Positions 46,980 to 57,261 of a stretch of 64,000 nucleotides of DNA are shown piece after piece (the first letter of the stretch is position 1; each line of letters starts with the position of its first letter). The notes under the pieces are model-generated. The model had not been told where the DNA came from and searched no databases. It saw only the letters and a program-made list of their open reading frames with translations. Made by a program: the position numbers and the translations under genes. The stretch is taken from positions 1 to 64,000 of the forward strand of contig NZ_JAMDGZ010000029.1 in the NCBI RefSeq assembly GCF_028656935.1. The letters run 5' to 3'. Source of the DNA: Pseudomonas rubra (GTDB lineage Bacteria; Pseudomonadota; Gammaproteobacteria; Pseudomonadales; Pseudomonadaceae).

Positions 46980-48641
46980 TCAGTCTTCGCGGTAGCGGCG
47001 CAGCTTCAGCTGCTTGCCGGCAACACGAGTGTCCTTGAGCTTGGTCAGCAGACGCTCCAGACCTTCTTCCGGCAGCTCGACCAGGCTGAAGCTGTCGCGC
47101 ACCTGGATGCGACCGATGGCTTCGCGGGCCAGGCCGCCTTCGTTGAGGATGGCGCCCAGCAGGTTCTTGGCGGCGATACCGTCACGCGCGCCCAGCGCGG
47201 TACGGCAGCGAGCACGACCTTCGCCCAACGGCATCGGTGCACGACGCTCACGCTCGCCACGCTCTGGACGGTCGCCAGTGCGCTCACGCGGGGCGGAGGT
47301 CGGAACCAGCGGCTGCTCTTTCTCCACCGCTTCCAGGGTCAGGGCCTGACCGTTGGTAGCCTTGCGCAGCAGGGCAGCGGCCAGGGCACGCGGGCTGCAA
47401 CCGATGTCGGCAGTCAGACGATCCAGCAGGTCACCGTGGGTCGACTCAGCGTCAGCAACCAGCGGCGCCAGGCTGTTGGTCAGCTTCTTGATGCGTGCAT
47501 CCAGAACCGCCTGGGCGTTCGGCAGGCGAACCTCAGCAACTTTCTGGCCAGTAACACGCTCGATCACCTGCAGCATGCGACGCTCACGCGGCGTTACCAG
47601 CAGCAGCGCACGGCCCTCGCGACCGGCACGGCCGGTACGGCCGATACGGTGAACGTAGGATTCCGGGTCGTACGGCATGTCGACGTTGAACACGTGAGTG
47701 ATGCGCGGTACGTCCAGACCACGGGCAGCGACGTCGGTAGCAACGACGATGTCCAGGCGACCATCCTTGAGCGAGTCAATGACGCGCTCACGCTGGTTCT
47801 GGGCAATGTCACCGTTCAGCGCAGCGGCTTTGTAGCCTTTGGCTTCCAGGGCGCTGGCCAGGTCCAGAGTGGCTTGCTTGGTACGCACGAAAGCAATCAG
47901 CGCGTCGAACTCTTCCACTTCCAGCAGACGCAGGACAGCGGAGACCTTCTGGTCGGCATGGACCATGAGGTGAGCTTGCTCGATCGCAGTGACAGTCTGA
48001 GTCTTGGTCTGGATCTTGACGTGCTTCGGATCACGCAGGTGACGCTCGGCAATTGCGCGGATCGAAGCAGGCAGGGTCGCCGAGAACAGTACAGTCTGAC
48101 GGGTTTCCGGCATGGCCTTGAAGATGACTTCGAGGTCGTCCATAAAGCCCAGCTTGAGCATTTCGTCAGCTTCGTCGAGCACCAGGTGGTTGACGGTCGC
48201 CAGGACCTTCTCGTCGCGACGCAGGTGGTCGCACAGACGGCCCGGGGTAGCAACGACGATTTGCGCGCCGTTACGGATAGCTTTCAGTTGTGGGCCCATT
48301 GGGGCACCACCGTATACGGCCACCACGGTTACGCCCGGCATTTGCTTGGCGTAGGTTTCGAAAGCGGTGGCTACTTGCAGCGCCAACTCACGGGTTGGCG
48401 CCAGGATCAGGGCTTGCGGCTCGCGCTTGCTCGGGTCAATGCGGTGCAGGATTGGCAGAGCGAAGGCAGCGGTTTTACCGGTACCTGTCTGCGCCTGACC
48501 GATCATGTCGTGACCTGCGAGAATAATCGGGATCGATTGCTGCTGAATGGCGGACGGCTCTTCGTAGCCGGTAGCCAGCACTGCAGCAACAATGCTCGGA
48601 TGAAGTTCGAGAGCGGCGAAGCCGCCGGTTTCCTGGGTCAT
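46980..48641 (-). CDS. deaD: DEAD-box RNA helicase, DeaD/CsdA type
   Basis: 553 residues. Motif I AQTGTGKT (50-57), Ia PTRELALQ, II DEAD, III SAT and VI HRIGRTGRAGR mark the helicase core to about 380. A C-terminal DbpA-type RNA-binding domain (about 475-550, LLGAILNEGGL...SFSLVELPEEG) follows a basic linker. Likely works in cold-shock ribosome assembly and RNA decay. ATG at 48641 starts MTQETGGFAALELHP; the frame continues upstream over the leader without similarity. Confidence 0.93.
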   Translation of the reverse strand: MTQETGGFAALELHPSIVAAVLATGYEEPSAIQQQSIPIILAGHDMIGQAQTGTGKTAAFALPILHRIDPSKREPQALILAPTRELALQVATAFETYAKQMPGVTVVAVYGGAPMGPQLKAIRNGAQIVVATPGRLCDHLRRDEKVLATVNHLVLDEADEMLKLGFMDDLEVIFKAMPETRQTVLFSATLPASIRAIAERHLRDPKHVKIQTKTQTVTAIEQAHLMVHADQKVSAVLRLLEVEEFDALIAFVRTKQATLDLASALEAKGYKAAALNGDIAQNQRERVIDSLKDGRLDIVVATDVAARGLDVPRITHVFNVDMPYDPESYVHRIGRTGRAGREGRALLLVTPRERRMLQVIERVTGQKVAEVRLPNAQAVLDARIKKLTNSLAPLVADAESTHGDLLDRLTADIGCSPRALAAALLRKATNGQALTLEAVEKEQPLVPTSAPRERTGDRPERGERERRAPMPLGEGRARCRTALGARDGIAAKNLLGAILNEGGLAREAIGRIQVRDSFSLVELPEEGLERLLTKLKDTRVAGKQLKLRRYRED

Positions 48642-48997
48642 GGGTCTGCCTCTAAGTGCATCCGCAAAGACCCATGCTCCAAAGCTGCACATGCCTTGTA
48701 AGACCCGAAGGTCACCCTGGCAGCTTTGTCGGCGGGGATTTGCGAAAACGATTGAAGAAAAAAGGAACGTCAAGGAGAGTCCGCTTCGGCGGACGCGCAG
48801 CCGAAGCTGGCTTCGGGAAATTGCACTACCTTGAACGAGGTCTGGTAAAAGACCGGCGCGCACTATACCTGAATTCGCCATTCACGGGAGATTTTTTTAA
48901 TGAAACACGCCAGCGCCAGGCCTCGTGACAGCGGGCCCGGAAAGATGGCGAAGCTGGCGGCTGAATCGATTTTCCGCCAGTGACACAGTGACGCGCC
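48642..48997 (-). promoter_or_regulatory. 356-base leader region upstream of the helicase gene
   Basis: No gene. It contains a hairpin GTCCGC-TTCG-GCGGAC (48779-48794) and, next to it, CCGAAGCTGGCTTCGG. Long structured leaders are common ahead of cold-shock helicase genes; its use here is inferred. The 5' side also holds the 3' flank of the methyltransferase-like gene at 48998. Confidence 0.5.
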
Positions 48998-49753
48998 TCA
49001 GGACGCCGGACGAATCGCGCCGATCAGCGGTTGCAACGAGTAGCCCAACTGCGGTGCCAGCGCCTGCGCCCGGGCGCCGAGACCCGGCAGGTCAAGCTGC
49101 TGGTCGAGGTCGGCGGGCACCATGAGAATCACATTGCCCTCCTTGACCGGCAGTTCCCAGTAGTGGCGATGATACAGCCCGCGCAGCAACGCCGCGCCCA
49201 AAGGTTTGCCATCATCGCTGGCCCACTGGTTGATCACCAGCCAGCCACCGGGATTCAGACGCTTCTGGCAATCTTCAAGAAAACGCCAGGCCAGGTGCGC
49301 AACGCCAGGGCCGTGATCGGTGTACAGATCGACAAAGATCAGATCGGCAGATTCGGCGCTTTCCAGCAACTCCATGGCATCGCCAATGCGTATATACAGA
49401 CGCGGGTCATCGTCCAGGCCCATGTACTCGATGGCCAGACGTGGCACATCCGGGCGCAGCTCGATGGCCTCGACGTCTTCGAGCGGCAGGAACTTCAGGC
49501 AGGCTTGAGTCAGGGTGCCGGCACCCAGGCCCAGAAACAGCGCGCTTTCCGGTTCGGCATGGGCCAGCGCGCCAATCAACATGGCCCGGGTGTAGTCGTA
49601 CTCCAGCCAGCTGGGGTCGGCGGTGAACACGCAGCTCTGCTCGATCGCCTCGCCGAACTCGAGAAAGCGATAGTCATCGACCTCCAGCACACTGATGGTG
49701 CCGTATTGATCATGCACCTGGGCCAGCACCCGCTCCACCCGTTGCTCTGTCAT
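48998..49753 (-). CDS. spermidine synthase-like methyltransferase-fold protein
   Basis: 251 residues. Rossmann fold with ALFLGLGAGTLTQACL (about 70-85) and DLIFVDLYTDHGPG, as in spermidine synthases, but the polyamine-site motifs are incomplete, so the reaction is uncertain. The true start is the ATG at 49753 (MTEQRVERVLAQ); further upstream the frame is open only because it runs antisense to the DAHP synthase gene. Confidence 0.85.
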   Translation of the reverse strand: MTEQRVERVLAQVHDQYGTISVLEVDDYRFLEFGEAIEQSCVFTADPSWLEYDYTRAMLIGALAHAEPESALFLGLGAGTLTQACLKFLPLEDVEAIELRPDVPRLAIEYMGLDDDPRLYIRIGDAMELLESAESADLIFVDLYTDHGPGVAHLAWRFLEDCQKRLNPGGWLVINQWASDDGKPLGAALLRGLYHRHYWELPVKEGNVILMVPADLDQQLDLPGLGARAQALAPQLGYSLQPLIGAIRPAS

Positions 49754-49882
49754 GTTGTCTCCCGGCAAGCCCGCTGTGCCAAGCAAAAAACCGCCATTGT
49801 CCGCGAACAGCGCCAGTGCAACAAGGCACGCGGCAACTGTTAACATGGCAAACAGCCCTTTTCCGACCAGATCGAGCCCGTG

Positions 49883-51229
49883 ATGAACCACCCTTGGAGT
49901 CCTGACAGCTGGCGCGCCCTGCCGATCCAGCAACAACCGAGCTACCCTGATGCGGCCCACCTGCTCAAGGTAGAGCAGACGCTGGCCAGCTATCCGCCGC
50001 TGGTGTTTGCCGGCGAAGCCCGGGAACTGCGTCGGCAGTTTGCCGAAGTGACCGAGGGCCGTGCATTCCTGTTGCAAGGGGGCGATTGCGCCGAAAGCTT
50101 TGCCGAGTTCTCCGCAGCAAAAATTCGCGACACCTTCAAAGTATTGCTGCAGATGGCCATTGTCATGACCTTTGCCGCCGGCTGCCCGGTGGTCAAGGTC
50201 GGGCGCATGGCCGGGCAGTTCGCCAAACCGCGTTCGACGGGTGATGAAACCATTGGTGCAATCACCCTGCCGGCTTACCGTGGCGATATCGTCAATGGCA
50301 TCGGTTTCGACGAGAAGAGCCGCATCCCCGACCCCGAACGCCTGCTGCAGGCCTATCACCAATCCACCGCCAGCCTTAACCTCTTGCGCGCCTTTGCCCA
50401 GGGCGGTTTTGCCGACTTGCACCAGGTGCACAAATGGAACCTGGACTTCATTGCCAATTCGGCCCTGGCGGAAAAATACAGCCAGCTGGCCGATCGCATC
50501 GACGAGACCCTGGCCTTCATGCGCGCCTGCGGCCTGGACAGTTCGCCGCAATTGCGCGAAACCAGTTTTTTCACCGCCCACGAAGCGCTGCTGCTCAACT
50601 ACGAAGAAGCCTTCGTGCGTCGTGACAGCCTGACCAACGACTATTACGACTGCTCGGCGCACATGCTCTGGATTGGCGATCGCACGCGCCAGCTCGATGG
50701 TGCGCATGTCGAATTCCTGCGCGGGGTCAATAACCCGATCGGAGTCAAGGTCGGTCCGAGCATGAACACCGACGAGCTGATCCGCCTGATCGACGTGCTC
50801 AACCCGGACAACGACCCGGGGCGCCTCAACCTGATCGTGCGCATGGGCGCGAGCAAGGTTGGCGAACACCTGCCAGCACTGATCCGCAGCGTCGAACGCG
50901 AAGGCCGCAAGGTGCTATGGAGCTCTGACCCGATGCACGGCAACACGATCAAAGCCAGCACCGGCTACAAGACTCGCGATTTCGCCCAGATCCTCAGCGA
51001 GGTCAAGCAGTTCTTCCAGGTGCACCAGGCCGAGGGCAGTCATGCCGGTGGTATCCATATCGAGATGACCGGACAGAACGTCACCGAATGCATCGGCGGC
51101 GCACGTCCCATCACCGAAGACGCGCTCTCGGACCGTTATCACACCCATTGCGACCCACGGATGAACGCCGACCAGTCGCTGGAACTGGCCTTCCTGATTG
51201 CCGAGACGCTCAAGCAAGTACGTCGCTGA
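49883..51229 (+). CDS. 3-deoxy-7-phosphoheptulonate synthase, class II
   Basis: 448 residues. First enzyme of aromatic amino-acid synthesis, class II (plant/PhzC-like). [11 protein letters not shown] (about 61-71), [12 protein letters not shown] (about 110-121), DPMHGNT and [15 protein letters not shown] are present. ATG at 49883 chosen over the adjacent GTG. Standing alone rather than in a phenazine cluster, it serves the housekeeping pathway, orthologous to PA2843. Confidence 0.94.
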   Translation: MNHPWSPDSWRALPIQQQPSYPDAAHLLKVEQTLASYPPLVFAGEARELRRQFAEVTEGRAFLLQGGDCAESFAEFSAAKIRDTFKVLLQMAIVMTFAAGCPVVKVGRMAGQFAKPRSTGDETIGAITLPAYRGDIVNGIGFDEKSRIPDPERLLQAYHQSTASLNLLRAFAQGGFADLHQVHKWNLDFIANSALAEKYSQLADRIDETLAFMRACGLDSSPQLRETSFFTAHEALLLNYEEAFVRRDSLTNDYYDCSAHMLWIGDRTRQLDGAHVEFLRGVNNPIGVKVGPSMNTDELIRLIDVLNPDNDPGRLNLIVRMGASKVGEHLPALIRSVEREGRKVLWSSDPMHGNTIKASTGYKTRDFAQILSEVKQFFQVHQAEGSHAGGIHIEMTGQNVTECIGGARPITEDALSDRYHTHCDPRMNADQSLELAFLIAETLKQVRR

Positions 51230-52451
51230 AGTTGCTGCGGGCCAACGCCACGCGCAAGCGTGCGGCGCTGGCCCGCGGGCAGTTCAACTGCACCTCGGCC
51301 AGGCCCAGCCAGCTGGCCATGCGGTGCAGGCTGGCGGCCAGGGCCTGCATGCCTGCTTCATCCAGCCCCAGCGACTCTTCATGCACTGCATGTATGGCCA
51401 GACGATCATTGGCGCGCTCGGCACGCAGATCGACCCGCGCGGCAATACGTTCGTTGTGCAGGAACGGCAACACGTAGTAGCCGTACACGCGCTTGTGCGC
51501 TGGGGTGTAGATCTCCAGCCGGTAGCGAAAATCGAACAGCCGCTCGGTGCGCTCGCGCTCCCACACCAGCGAATCAAAGGGCGAAAGCAAGGCGCTGGCG
51601 CTCACCTTGCGCGGTACCCGTGGCGATCCCAGGCAGTACCCGGGCTGGGTCCAACCTTGTACTGCACAGACCTGCAACGTCCCCTCCTCGACCAGCTCGG
51701 CCAGCCGTGCACGGCTGTCACCGGGGGCCAGGCGAAAGTAGTCACGCAAGTCCTTCTCGGTGGCCACTCCCAACGCCGCAGCGGCATGTACCAGCAGCCC
51801 GCACTGAGCCTCGGCCTCCGTCATCGGCGGCGACTCAAGCAAGGCCGCTGGCAGCACCCGTTCAGGCAAATCGTACAGACGCTCGAAACCGCGGCGCCCG
51901 GCGACATTGACCAATCCTGCGGCAAACAACCACTCCAGTGCGTGCTTCTCGGCGCTCCAGTCCCACCAGGGCCCGGCGCGCTCCTGGCGGGTCGACAGGC
52001 TGCCAGCGCCCAAGGCGCCCTGCTCGCTCACTGCCGCCAGCACCCGAGCGATCGTCGGTTGCTGCTCACGGGCAAAACGCGCCAGCTGTTGATAAATACC
52101 CTGGCCCTGACGCGCACGGTCCATGCGCCAGCGCAGCAGTGGATATAGCTCCAGCGGCAGCAGCGAAGCCTCATGGCCCCAGTACTCGAAGAGTTTGCGT
52201 TGACGGTTGCTACCCCAGGCCAGTTGATCGAGCAACGCCTGTGGATAGCTGCCGAGACGGGAAAACAGCGGAAGGTAATGAGAACGCACCAGGGCATTGA
52301 CCGAGTCGATCTGCACCACACCCAGTCGATCGATCATCCGTTTCACCTGCGCAGCACTGCTCGCAAGGCTTGTTTGCCGGTTGTGGAAACCTTGTGCGGA
52401 TAACGCCAGGCGGCGTGCCTGGGCCAGGGAAAGGGACTGTGTGGTGGGCAT
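51210..52451 (-). CDS. YcaQ-like winged-helix DNA glycosylase family protein
   Basis: 413 residues. HTH_42 family, related to E. coli YcaQ, which unhooks interstrand DNA crosslinks. [25 protein letters not shown] (about 44-68) includes the Gln-x-Asp/Arg-like catalytic segment. C-terminal [14 protein letters not shown] fits. It overlaps the convergent DAHP synthase end by 20 bases. Confidence 0.87.
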   Translation of the reverse strand: MPTTQSLSLAQARRLALSAQGFHNRQTSLASSAAQVKRMIDRLGVVQIDSVNALVRSHYLPLFSRLGSYPQALLDQLAWGSNRQRKLFEYWGHEASLLPLELYPLLRWRMDRARQGQGIYQQLARFAREQQPTIARVLAAVSEQGALGAGSLSTRQERAGPWWDWSAEKHALEWLFAAGLVNVAGRRGFERLYDLPERVLPAALLESPPMTEAEAQCGLLVHAAAALGVATEKDLRDYFRLAPGDSRARLAELVEEGTLQVCAVQGWTQPGYCLGSPRVPRKVSASALLSPFDSLVWERERTERLFDFRYRLEIYTPAHKRVYGYYVLPFLHNERIAARVDLRAERANDRLAIHAVHEESLGLDEAGMQALAASLHRMASWLGLAEVQLNCPRASAARLRVALARSNFSDVLA

Positions 52452-52509
52452 GCCCGGCTCCTTGTGAACAAGCCCACTTACACTAGTCGTGGCACCTCGA
52501 TGATGCGAC

Positions 52510-52740
52510 TCATTTTTTCAGGGGGTCGTCCCAGAATGGCCGCTCCACCTCTCGCAGGATATCCGCCCGGCTCAGGCCAATATCGTCCAGCGCCGCGTCG
52601 CTCAGACGCGCCAGTTCGCGGCGCTCGCGGTGCAGTTGGCGCCAGCGCATCAGATGCTCGGCCACCGAGTGCGTGAAGTGCACAAACCAGCCGTGCCGGG
52701 ACGTCGAGTACTGCAGAACAAACGATTTCTGACCTTTCAT
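52510..52740 (-). CDS. DUF1127 small protein
   Basis: 76 residues. The C-terminal half RRELARLSDAALDDIGLSRADI is the DUF1127 (YjiS-like) motif, an Arg-rich helical segment that in some bacteria binds RNA or affects phosphate metabolism. Divergent from the LysR gene at 52839. Confidence 0.82.
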   Translation of the reverse strand: MKGQKSFVLQYSTSRHGWFVHFTHSVAEHLMRWRQLHRERRELARLSDAALDDIGLSRADILREVERPFWDDPLKK

Positions 52741-52838
52741 CGTCTTACCCTCTTGGTTGGGATGACGACAGTGTCAGACCGGGCATAAGATCAATCCAAC
52801 GAATGTTTCTTATGTAATACATCTAGGAGATTGATGCC

Positions 52839-53693
52839 TTGTCCCAATACCAGAGTATCGATTCCGACGTGCTGCGCACCTTCGTGGCCATTGCCGAACA
52901 CGGTGGTTTTACCCGTGCCGGTGAAGTGGTCAACCGTACTCAGTCGGCGGTGAGCATGCAGATGAAGCGCCTGGAGGAAGACATCATCCAGCGCCAGTTG
53001 TTCGAGCGTGATGGCCGCCAGGTGCGTCTGACTGCCGAGGGTCAGGTGCTACTCGGCTATGCCCGGCGCATCCTCAAGTTGCACAGCGAGGTGTTCAATA
53101 CCCTACGCATGCCGCACATGGTCGGCGTGGTGCGCATCGGCACCCCGGACGACTACGCCATGCGTTTTTTACCCGGCATCCTTTCCAGCTTCGCCCAGGC
53201 CTATCCGCTGATTCAGGTCGAGGTGCATTGCGACAGTTCGCGGCAGTTGATGCAACGCCAGGACCTGGACCTGACCATCATCACCCGCGAGCCGGGCAAC
53301 GAAATCGGCAAGTTGCTGCGCCGCGAGCGCGCGGTATGGGTGCAGGCTCAGGGCTTCTGCCCTCACGAGCACACCCCCCTGCCACTGGCGATGTTCAATT
53401 GCGATTGCTACTGCCGGACCTGGGCCTGCAATGCCCTGGATGCCATCGAGAAGGAGTACCGGATCGCCTACACCAGTGCCAGCACCGCGGCGATCATGGC
53501 CGTGGTCAGTGCCGGTCTGGCCGTCACTGCGCAACTGCAGAGCCTGATCACCAGCGATTTGCAGATCATTGGCGAAGCCGAGGGCCTTCCACCCTTGCCC
53601 ACCGCCAGCATCATGCTGCTGCGCAATCGCACCACGCAGTCGGAAATGACCGACAGCCTGGCCGACTACATCATTGAAGGCTTCAGATCTTGA
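52839..53693 (+). CDS. LysR-family regulator (LrhA/HexA-like)
   Basis: 284 residues. N-terminal winged HTH (about 8-66, GGFTRAGEVVNRTQSAVSMQ), then an effector domain. The start is a TTG, supported by AGGAGA 8 bases upstream; the nearby ATG at 52834 is out of frame. The effector-domain region contains an unusual Cys pair (NCDCYC, around 187-192), a possible redox or metal site. It could control the TSUP transporter gene whose 3' end it meets. Targets unknown. Confidence 0.9.
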   Translation: MSQYQSIDSDVLRTFVAIAEHGGFTRAGEVVNRTQSAVSMQMKRLEEDIIQRQLFERDGRQVRLTAEGQVLLGYARRILKLHSEVFNTLRMPHMVGVVRIGTPDDYAMRFLPGILSSFAQAYPLIQVEVHCDSSRQLMQRQDLDLTIITREPGNEIGKLLRRERAVWVQAQGFCPHEHTPLPLAMFNCDCYCRTWACNALDAIEKEYRIAYTSASTAAIMAVVSAGLAVTAQLQSLITSDLQIIGEAEGLPPLPTASIMLLRNRTTQSEMTDSLADYIIEGFRS

Positions 53694-54432
53694 AGGCCAG
53701 CATCACTGCACAGAGCACCAGAAAGCCGCAAAACAACGAGCGCAGGACTTTTTCCGGCAGCGCGTGAGCCAGTTTCACCCCCCAACTGATGCTCAGCAGG
53801 CCACCGACAGCCAGCGGTATACCCATGCTCCACTGCACATGCTGATGCACCGCGTAGGTCAGCAAGGTGACAGCGGTACTGGGGGCGGCCAACGCCAGTG
53901 ACAAACCCTGGGCGACCACCTGAGTCGTGCCAAACACGCTGGTCAGCACGGGCGTGGCAACCACCGCCCCACCCACGCCGAACAGCCCACCCAAAACCCC
54001 GGCGCCGCTGCCCAGCACGCCCAGCCATGGCCAGGGCTGACGCAGTTCAGCCGAAGGCTGGGCACTGCTCATGAACATCCGCGCCAGGTTCCAGGCCGCC
54101 AGCGCCACCAGAAACAGCACGAAGCCCAAGCGCATGGCCTGGGCATCGACCCCCACCGCCCAGACCGAACCCAGCCAGGCAAAGGCGAAGCTGGTCACGG
54201 CAAGAGGCAGTGCATGCTTGAGCTCGATGCGATTGCGCTGGTGGTAGCGCCAGAGCGCCAGCAACACATTGGGCACCACCATCACCAACGCCGTGCCCTG
54301 AGCCAATTGCTGGTCCAGTCCGAACAGTACCCCCAATGCAGGAATCGCAATCAGTCCGCCACCGATGCCGAACAACCCGCCCACCGTGCCCAGTGCCGCG
54401 CCCAGCGCTATGTACATCGCCCACTCGATCAT
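53683..54432 (-). CDS. TSUP-family (TauE/SafE) anion exporter
   Basis: 249 residues with eight likely membrane helices and the family repeats GGLFGIGGGLIAIPAL and GGLFGVGGAVVATPVL. The family exports sulfite, sulfoacetate or related sulfur anions; the substrate is not known. Its 3' end overlaps the LysR gene by 11 bases. Confidence 0.9.
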   Translation of the reverse strand: MIEWAMYIALGAALGTVGGLFGIGGGLIAIPALGVLFGLDQQLAQGTALVMVVPNVLLALWRYHQRNRIELKHALPLAVTSFAFAWLGSVWAVGVDAQAMRLGFVLFLVALAAWNLARMFMSSAQPSAELRQPWPWLGVLGSGAGVLGGLFGVGGAVVATPVLTSVFGTTQVVAQGLSLALAAPSTAVTLLTYAVHQHVQWSMGIPLAVGGLLSISWGVKLAHALPEKVLRSLFCGFLVLCAVMLAFKI

Positions 54433-54541
54433 TGCCGTTTCTCTGGAATATCAATGGCTGCATGCTACCGAGTGGGTGCTAGCGGGGAAACGCACAGCAA
54501 CGCACAATGGCTGTGCCATTTACGCAAAAGCAGAAGGCCCC

Positions 54542-55498
54542 ATGAATCCCGATGCCCTGACCGAACAACTCAGCCTGTTCCTTGATGTACTGGAAACCGG
54601 CAGCTTTTCCGCCACCGCCCGCCGTCATCCACTGACGCCTTCGGCGGTGGCCCGACGCATCGACAGCCTGGAAAGCGCGGTTGGCAGCCGCCTGTTCGTG
54701 CGCAGCACCCATGCAGTGCGCCCAACACCGGCCGGCAATGCCTTTGCCGAACGCGCCCGGCGTATCGTCGAGGAGCTGCGCCTGGCACGTGCCGAAGCGG
54801 TGTCGTTGAGCAATGCCCCTGAAGGCCTGATCCGAATCGACGCCCCGGCCGCCTTTGGCCGCCGTCATCTGGCGCCTGCCATCGCCGACTTCCTGGTGGC
54901 CTACCCCGGGCTGGATGTACAACTGCGCCTGATCGACAGTTTTGTCGACCTGCACGGCTCGCACCTGGGTGAAGTCGACCTGGTGCTGCGCGCCGGCCCT
55001 CTGGCCGATACCCGCCTGGTGGCCACACCACTGGCCTACATGGTCCGTATAGCCTGCGCCAGCCCCGTTTACCTGGCCCAGCGCGGCATTCCTGCAAGCC
55101 CCACGCAATTACCCGAACACGACGGCCTGGACTGGGACGGCCTGGCCCCGCCCTTCGCCTGGCGCTTTGCGGTACAAGGGCAGATGCGCCTGTATCGACC
55201 AACGCGCATGCGCATGAGCGCCAACAACGCCGAGACCTTGCTGTTCGGTGCGCTGGCAGGCCTGGGCATCGCCCACCTGCCCACCTGGTTGATCAGCGAG
55301 TACCTGTTGCGCGGCGAACTGCTGCCGCTGTTCTGTGACGACGGCCTGCCCAGCGCCGAAAGCAGCGGCATCTATGCCCTGCGCCTGGAACATGAAACGA
55401 ACTCTCGCAGCCGTTTGCTGCTCGAATTCCTCAAGAGTCGCTTCAGCCCTGTTCCACCCTGGGACTTGGCGCTGCAGAGCGAGCTGCGCTGGCAGTAA
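54542..55498 (+). CDS. LysR-family regulator
   Basis: 318 residues, HTH near 18-60 (GSFSATARRHPLTPSAVARRIDSLE) and the standard effector domain. ATG at 54542. Divergent from the TSUP exporter gene (110-base gap), so likely its regulator. Confidence 0.9.
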   Translation: MNPDALTEQLSLFLDVLETGSFSATARRHPLTPSAVARRIDSLESAVGSRLFVRSTHAVRPTPAGNAFAERARRIVEELRLARAEAVSLSNAPEGLIRIDAPAAFGRRHLAPAIADFLVAYPGLDVQLRLIDSFVDLHGSHLGEVDLVLRAGPLADTRLVATPLAYMVRIACASPVYLAQRGIPASPTQLPEHDGLDWDGLAPPFAWRFAVQGQMRLYRPTRMRMSANNAETLLFGALAGLGIAHLPTWLISEYLLRGELLPLFCDDGLPSAESSGIYALRLEHETNSRSRLLLEFLKSRFSPVPPWDLALQSELRWQ

Positions 55499-55524
55499 GT
55501 GCGCTAATGACTTGCGTGCTAAAT
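55499..55524 (+). promoter_or_regulatory. OhrR operator-like repeats before ohrR
   Basis: GTGCGCTAAT (55499-55508) and TTGCGTGCTAAAT (55512-55524) are copies of the motif also found twice before ohr. Confidence 0.6.
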
Positions 55525-55554
55525 TTGTACCACTCAACCCACTCAAGGATGTGC

Positions 55555-56016
55555 ATGAACACCGACCCGAAAGCACCTGTTGCCTGCGACGAACTGCTCC
55601 TGGACAACCAGGTGTGCTTCGCCCTGCACTCCACATCACTGCTGATGACCAAGGTATACAAGCCACTGTTGCAGCAGCTCGGACTGACGTACCCACAGTA
55701 CTTGGCGATGCTGGTCCTATGGGAACGAGATGGTTTGACCGTAGGAGAGATCAGTCAGCGCCTACTCACCGATCCGGGTTCACTGACGCCATTGCTCAAG
55801 CGACTGGAAGCCGAGGGTCTGCTCAAGCGCACCCGTAGCCACGCAGATGAACGGGTCGTGCTGGTGCAACTGAGCGAACAGGGCCGCGCCCTGCAAGCCC
55901 GGGCCAAAGACGTGCCCCCCTGCATTCTGGCCGCCAGTGGCGAGAACCTCGAACGTCTGCAACAACTGCAGGCCGACTTGCTGGCACTGCGCGCCAACCT
56001 GCAAAAAAGCCTCTAG
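55555..56016 (+). CDS. ohrR: organic-peroxide sensing repressor OhrR (MarR family)
   Basis: 153 residues. Peroxide-sensing Cys21 in DNQVCFALHSTS, winged HTH (about 60-125). Reacts with organic hydroperoxides and leaves DNA, derepressing ohr and itself. ATG at 55555. Shared repeats before ohrR and ohr support a common operator. Confidence 0.93.
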   Translation: MNTDPKAPVACDELLLDNQVCFALHSTSLLMTKVYKPLLQQLGLTYPQYLAMLVLWERDGLTVGEISQRLLTDPGSLTPLLKRLEAEGLLKRTRSHADERVVLVQLSEQGRALQARAKDVPPCILAASGENLERLQQLQADLLALRANLQKSL

Positions 56017-56063
56017 GCGCTATGCTCATAGATGACCGTTGGTAGGTCAGCCGAAAAATTATC

Positions 56064-56091
56064 TTGCGCACTAAATAATTGCGCGCTAATT
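56064..56091 (+). promoter_or_regulatory. OhrR operator-like direct repeats before ohr
   Basis: TTGCGCACTAAAT (56064-56076) and TTGCGCGCTAATT (56079-56091), 15 bases apart, AT-rich flanks; same motif as before ohrR. Confidence 0.65.
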
Positions 56092-56143
56092 TAATTTCCA
56101 TACCCACTCAGCGCCACGGCGCCACTCTCAAGCGAGGCTCAAC

Positions 56144-56572
56144 ATGCAAAAGGTCACTCCGCTTTACATCGCCGAAGCCAAATCCACCGGTGGCCGCGAC
56201 GGTGGTTCGCGCGCAAGCGACGGCAAACTGGAAGTCAAGCTGAGCACTCCCAAGGAGTTGGGCGGCGCAGGTGGTGACGGCACCAACCCCGAGCAACTGT
56301 TTGCCGCCGGCTACTCGGCCTGCTTCATCGGCGCCCTGAAGTTTGTTGCCGGCCAGGAGAAAAAAGCCCTGCCCGCTGACAGCTCGATCACCGCCAAGGT
56401 TGGCATTGGCCAGATTCCGGGTGGTTTCGGCCTGGATATCGACCTGCACATCGACCTGCCAGGTCTTGCGCAGGCAGAGGCACAAAAGCTGGTCGAGGCC
56501 GCTCACCAGGTCTGCCCGTACTCCAACGCTACCCGTGGCAATGTCGACGTACGCCTGCACGTCACTGTCTGA
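56144..56572 (+). CDS. ohr: organic hydroperoxide resistance protein Ohr
   Basis: 142 residues. Lipoyl-dependent thiol peroxidase with Cys60 (GYSACFIGAL) and Cys124 (HQVCPYSNATR), plus the catalytic Arg near 19-23. Detoxifies organic and fatty-acid hydroperoxides. Partner of ohrR upstream. Confidence 0.95.
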   Translation: MQKVTPLYIAEAKSTGGRDGGSRASDGKLEVKLSTPKELGGAGGDGTNPEQLFAAGYSACFIGALKFVAGQEKKALPADSSITAKVGIGQIPGGFGLDIDLHIDLPGLAQAEAQKLVEAAHQVCPYSNATRGNVDVRLHVTV

Positions 56573-56590
56573 TCGACAAACACCAGGCAT

Positions 56591-56618
56591 AAAAAAACCC
56601 GGCCAAGGCCGGGTTTTT
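56591..56618. terminator. bidirectional terminator between ohr and efp
   Basis: AACCCGGCC / GGCCGGGTT stem with loop AA and A/T tracts, between convergent genes. Confidence 0.9.
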
Positions 56619-56640
56619 CGATTTCGCAGCAATGCCAGGC

Positions 56641-57213
56641 TTAGGACTTGGCACGGCCCTTGTAGGAGCCGCCGTCGCGAGTGTCGATCTCGATCATGTC
56701 GTCGATTTCGATGAAGTCAGCAACGCTCAGCTCGGTGCCGTTGCTCAGCTTGGCAGGCTTCATGACCTTGCCAGAAGTGTCGCCACGGGCGGAACCTTCG
56801 GTGTAGGCAACTTTACGAACGATGGTGGTCGGCAGATCAACCGAAACCAGACGCTCTTCGAAGAACACAGCTTCGCAGACGTCAGTCATGCCTTCTTCGA
56901 TGAACGGCAGAACGGCCTCGATGTCTTCGGCGTTCAGCTCGTACATGGTGTAGTCAGTGGTGTCCATGAAGGTGTAGGTGTCACCATTGATGAACGACAG
57001 GGTCGCTTCTTTGCGATCCAGGATCACGTCGTCCAGCTTGTCGTCGGCCGAGTAGACGGTTTCAGTCTTGTAGCCGGTCAGCAGGTTCTTCAGCTTGGTC
57101 TTCATGATCGCGCTGTTACGGCCCGACTTGGTGAATTCAGCCTTCTGAACCAGCCATGGATCGTTGTCGATACGGATCACGGTACCGGGTTTCAGTTCTT
57201 TACCAGTTTTCAT
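56641..57213 (-). CDS. efp: elongation factor P, rhamnosylated type
   Basis: 190 residues, three beta-barrel domains. Relieves ribosome stalling at polyproline. The loop SGRNSA places Arg32 at the tip, the residue rhamnosylated by EarP in Pseudomonas (lysine-type EF-Ps differ here). earP lies 48 bases upstream on the same strand. Confidence 0.97.
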   Translation of the reverse strand: MKTGKELKPGTVIRIDNDPWLVQKAEFTKSGRNSAIMKTKLKNLLTGYKTETVYSADDKLDDVILDRKEATLSFINGDTYTFMDTTDYTMYELNAEDIEAVLPFIEEGMTDVCEAVFFEERLVSVDLPTTIVRKVAYTEGSARGDTSGKVMKPAKLSNGTELSVADFIEIDDMIEIDTRDGGSYKGRAKS

Positions 57214-57261
57214 TGCGATATATCCGAATTTGGATGGATTTACAAAAATCGAGGCCGCATA

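Noticed and set aside
49754..50869. Long N-terminal extension of the spermidine synthase-like gene
   Set aside because: The extension is antisense to the DAHP synthase gene and unlike the family; the ATG at 49753 gives a normal start.
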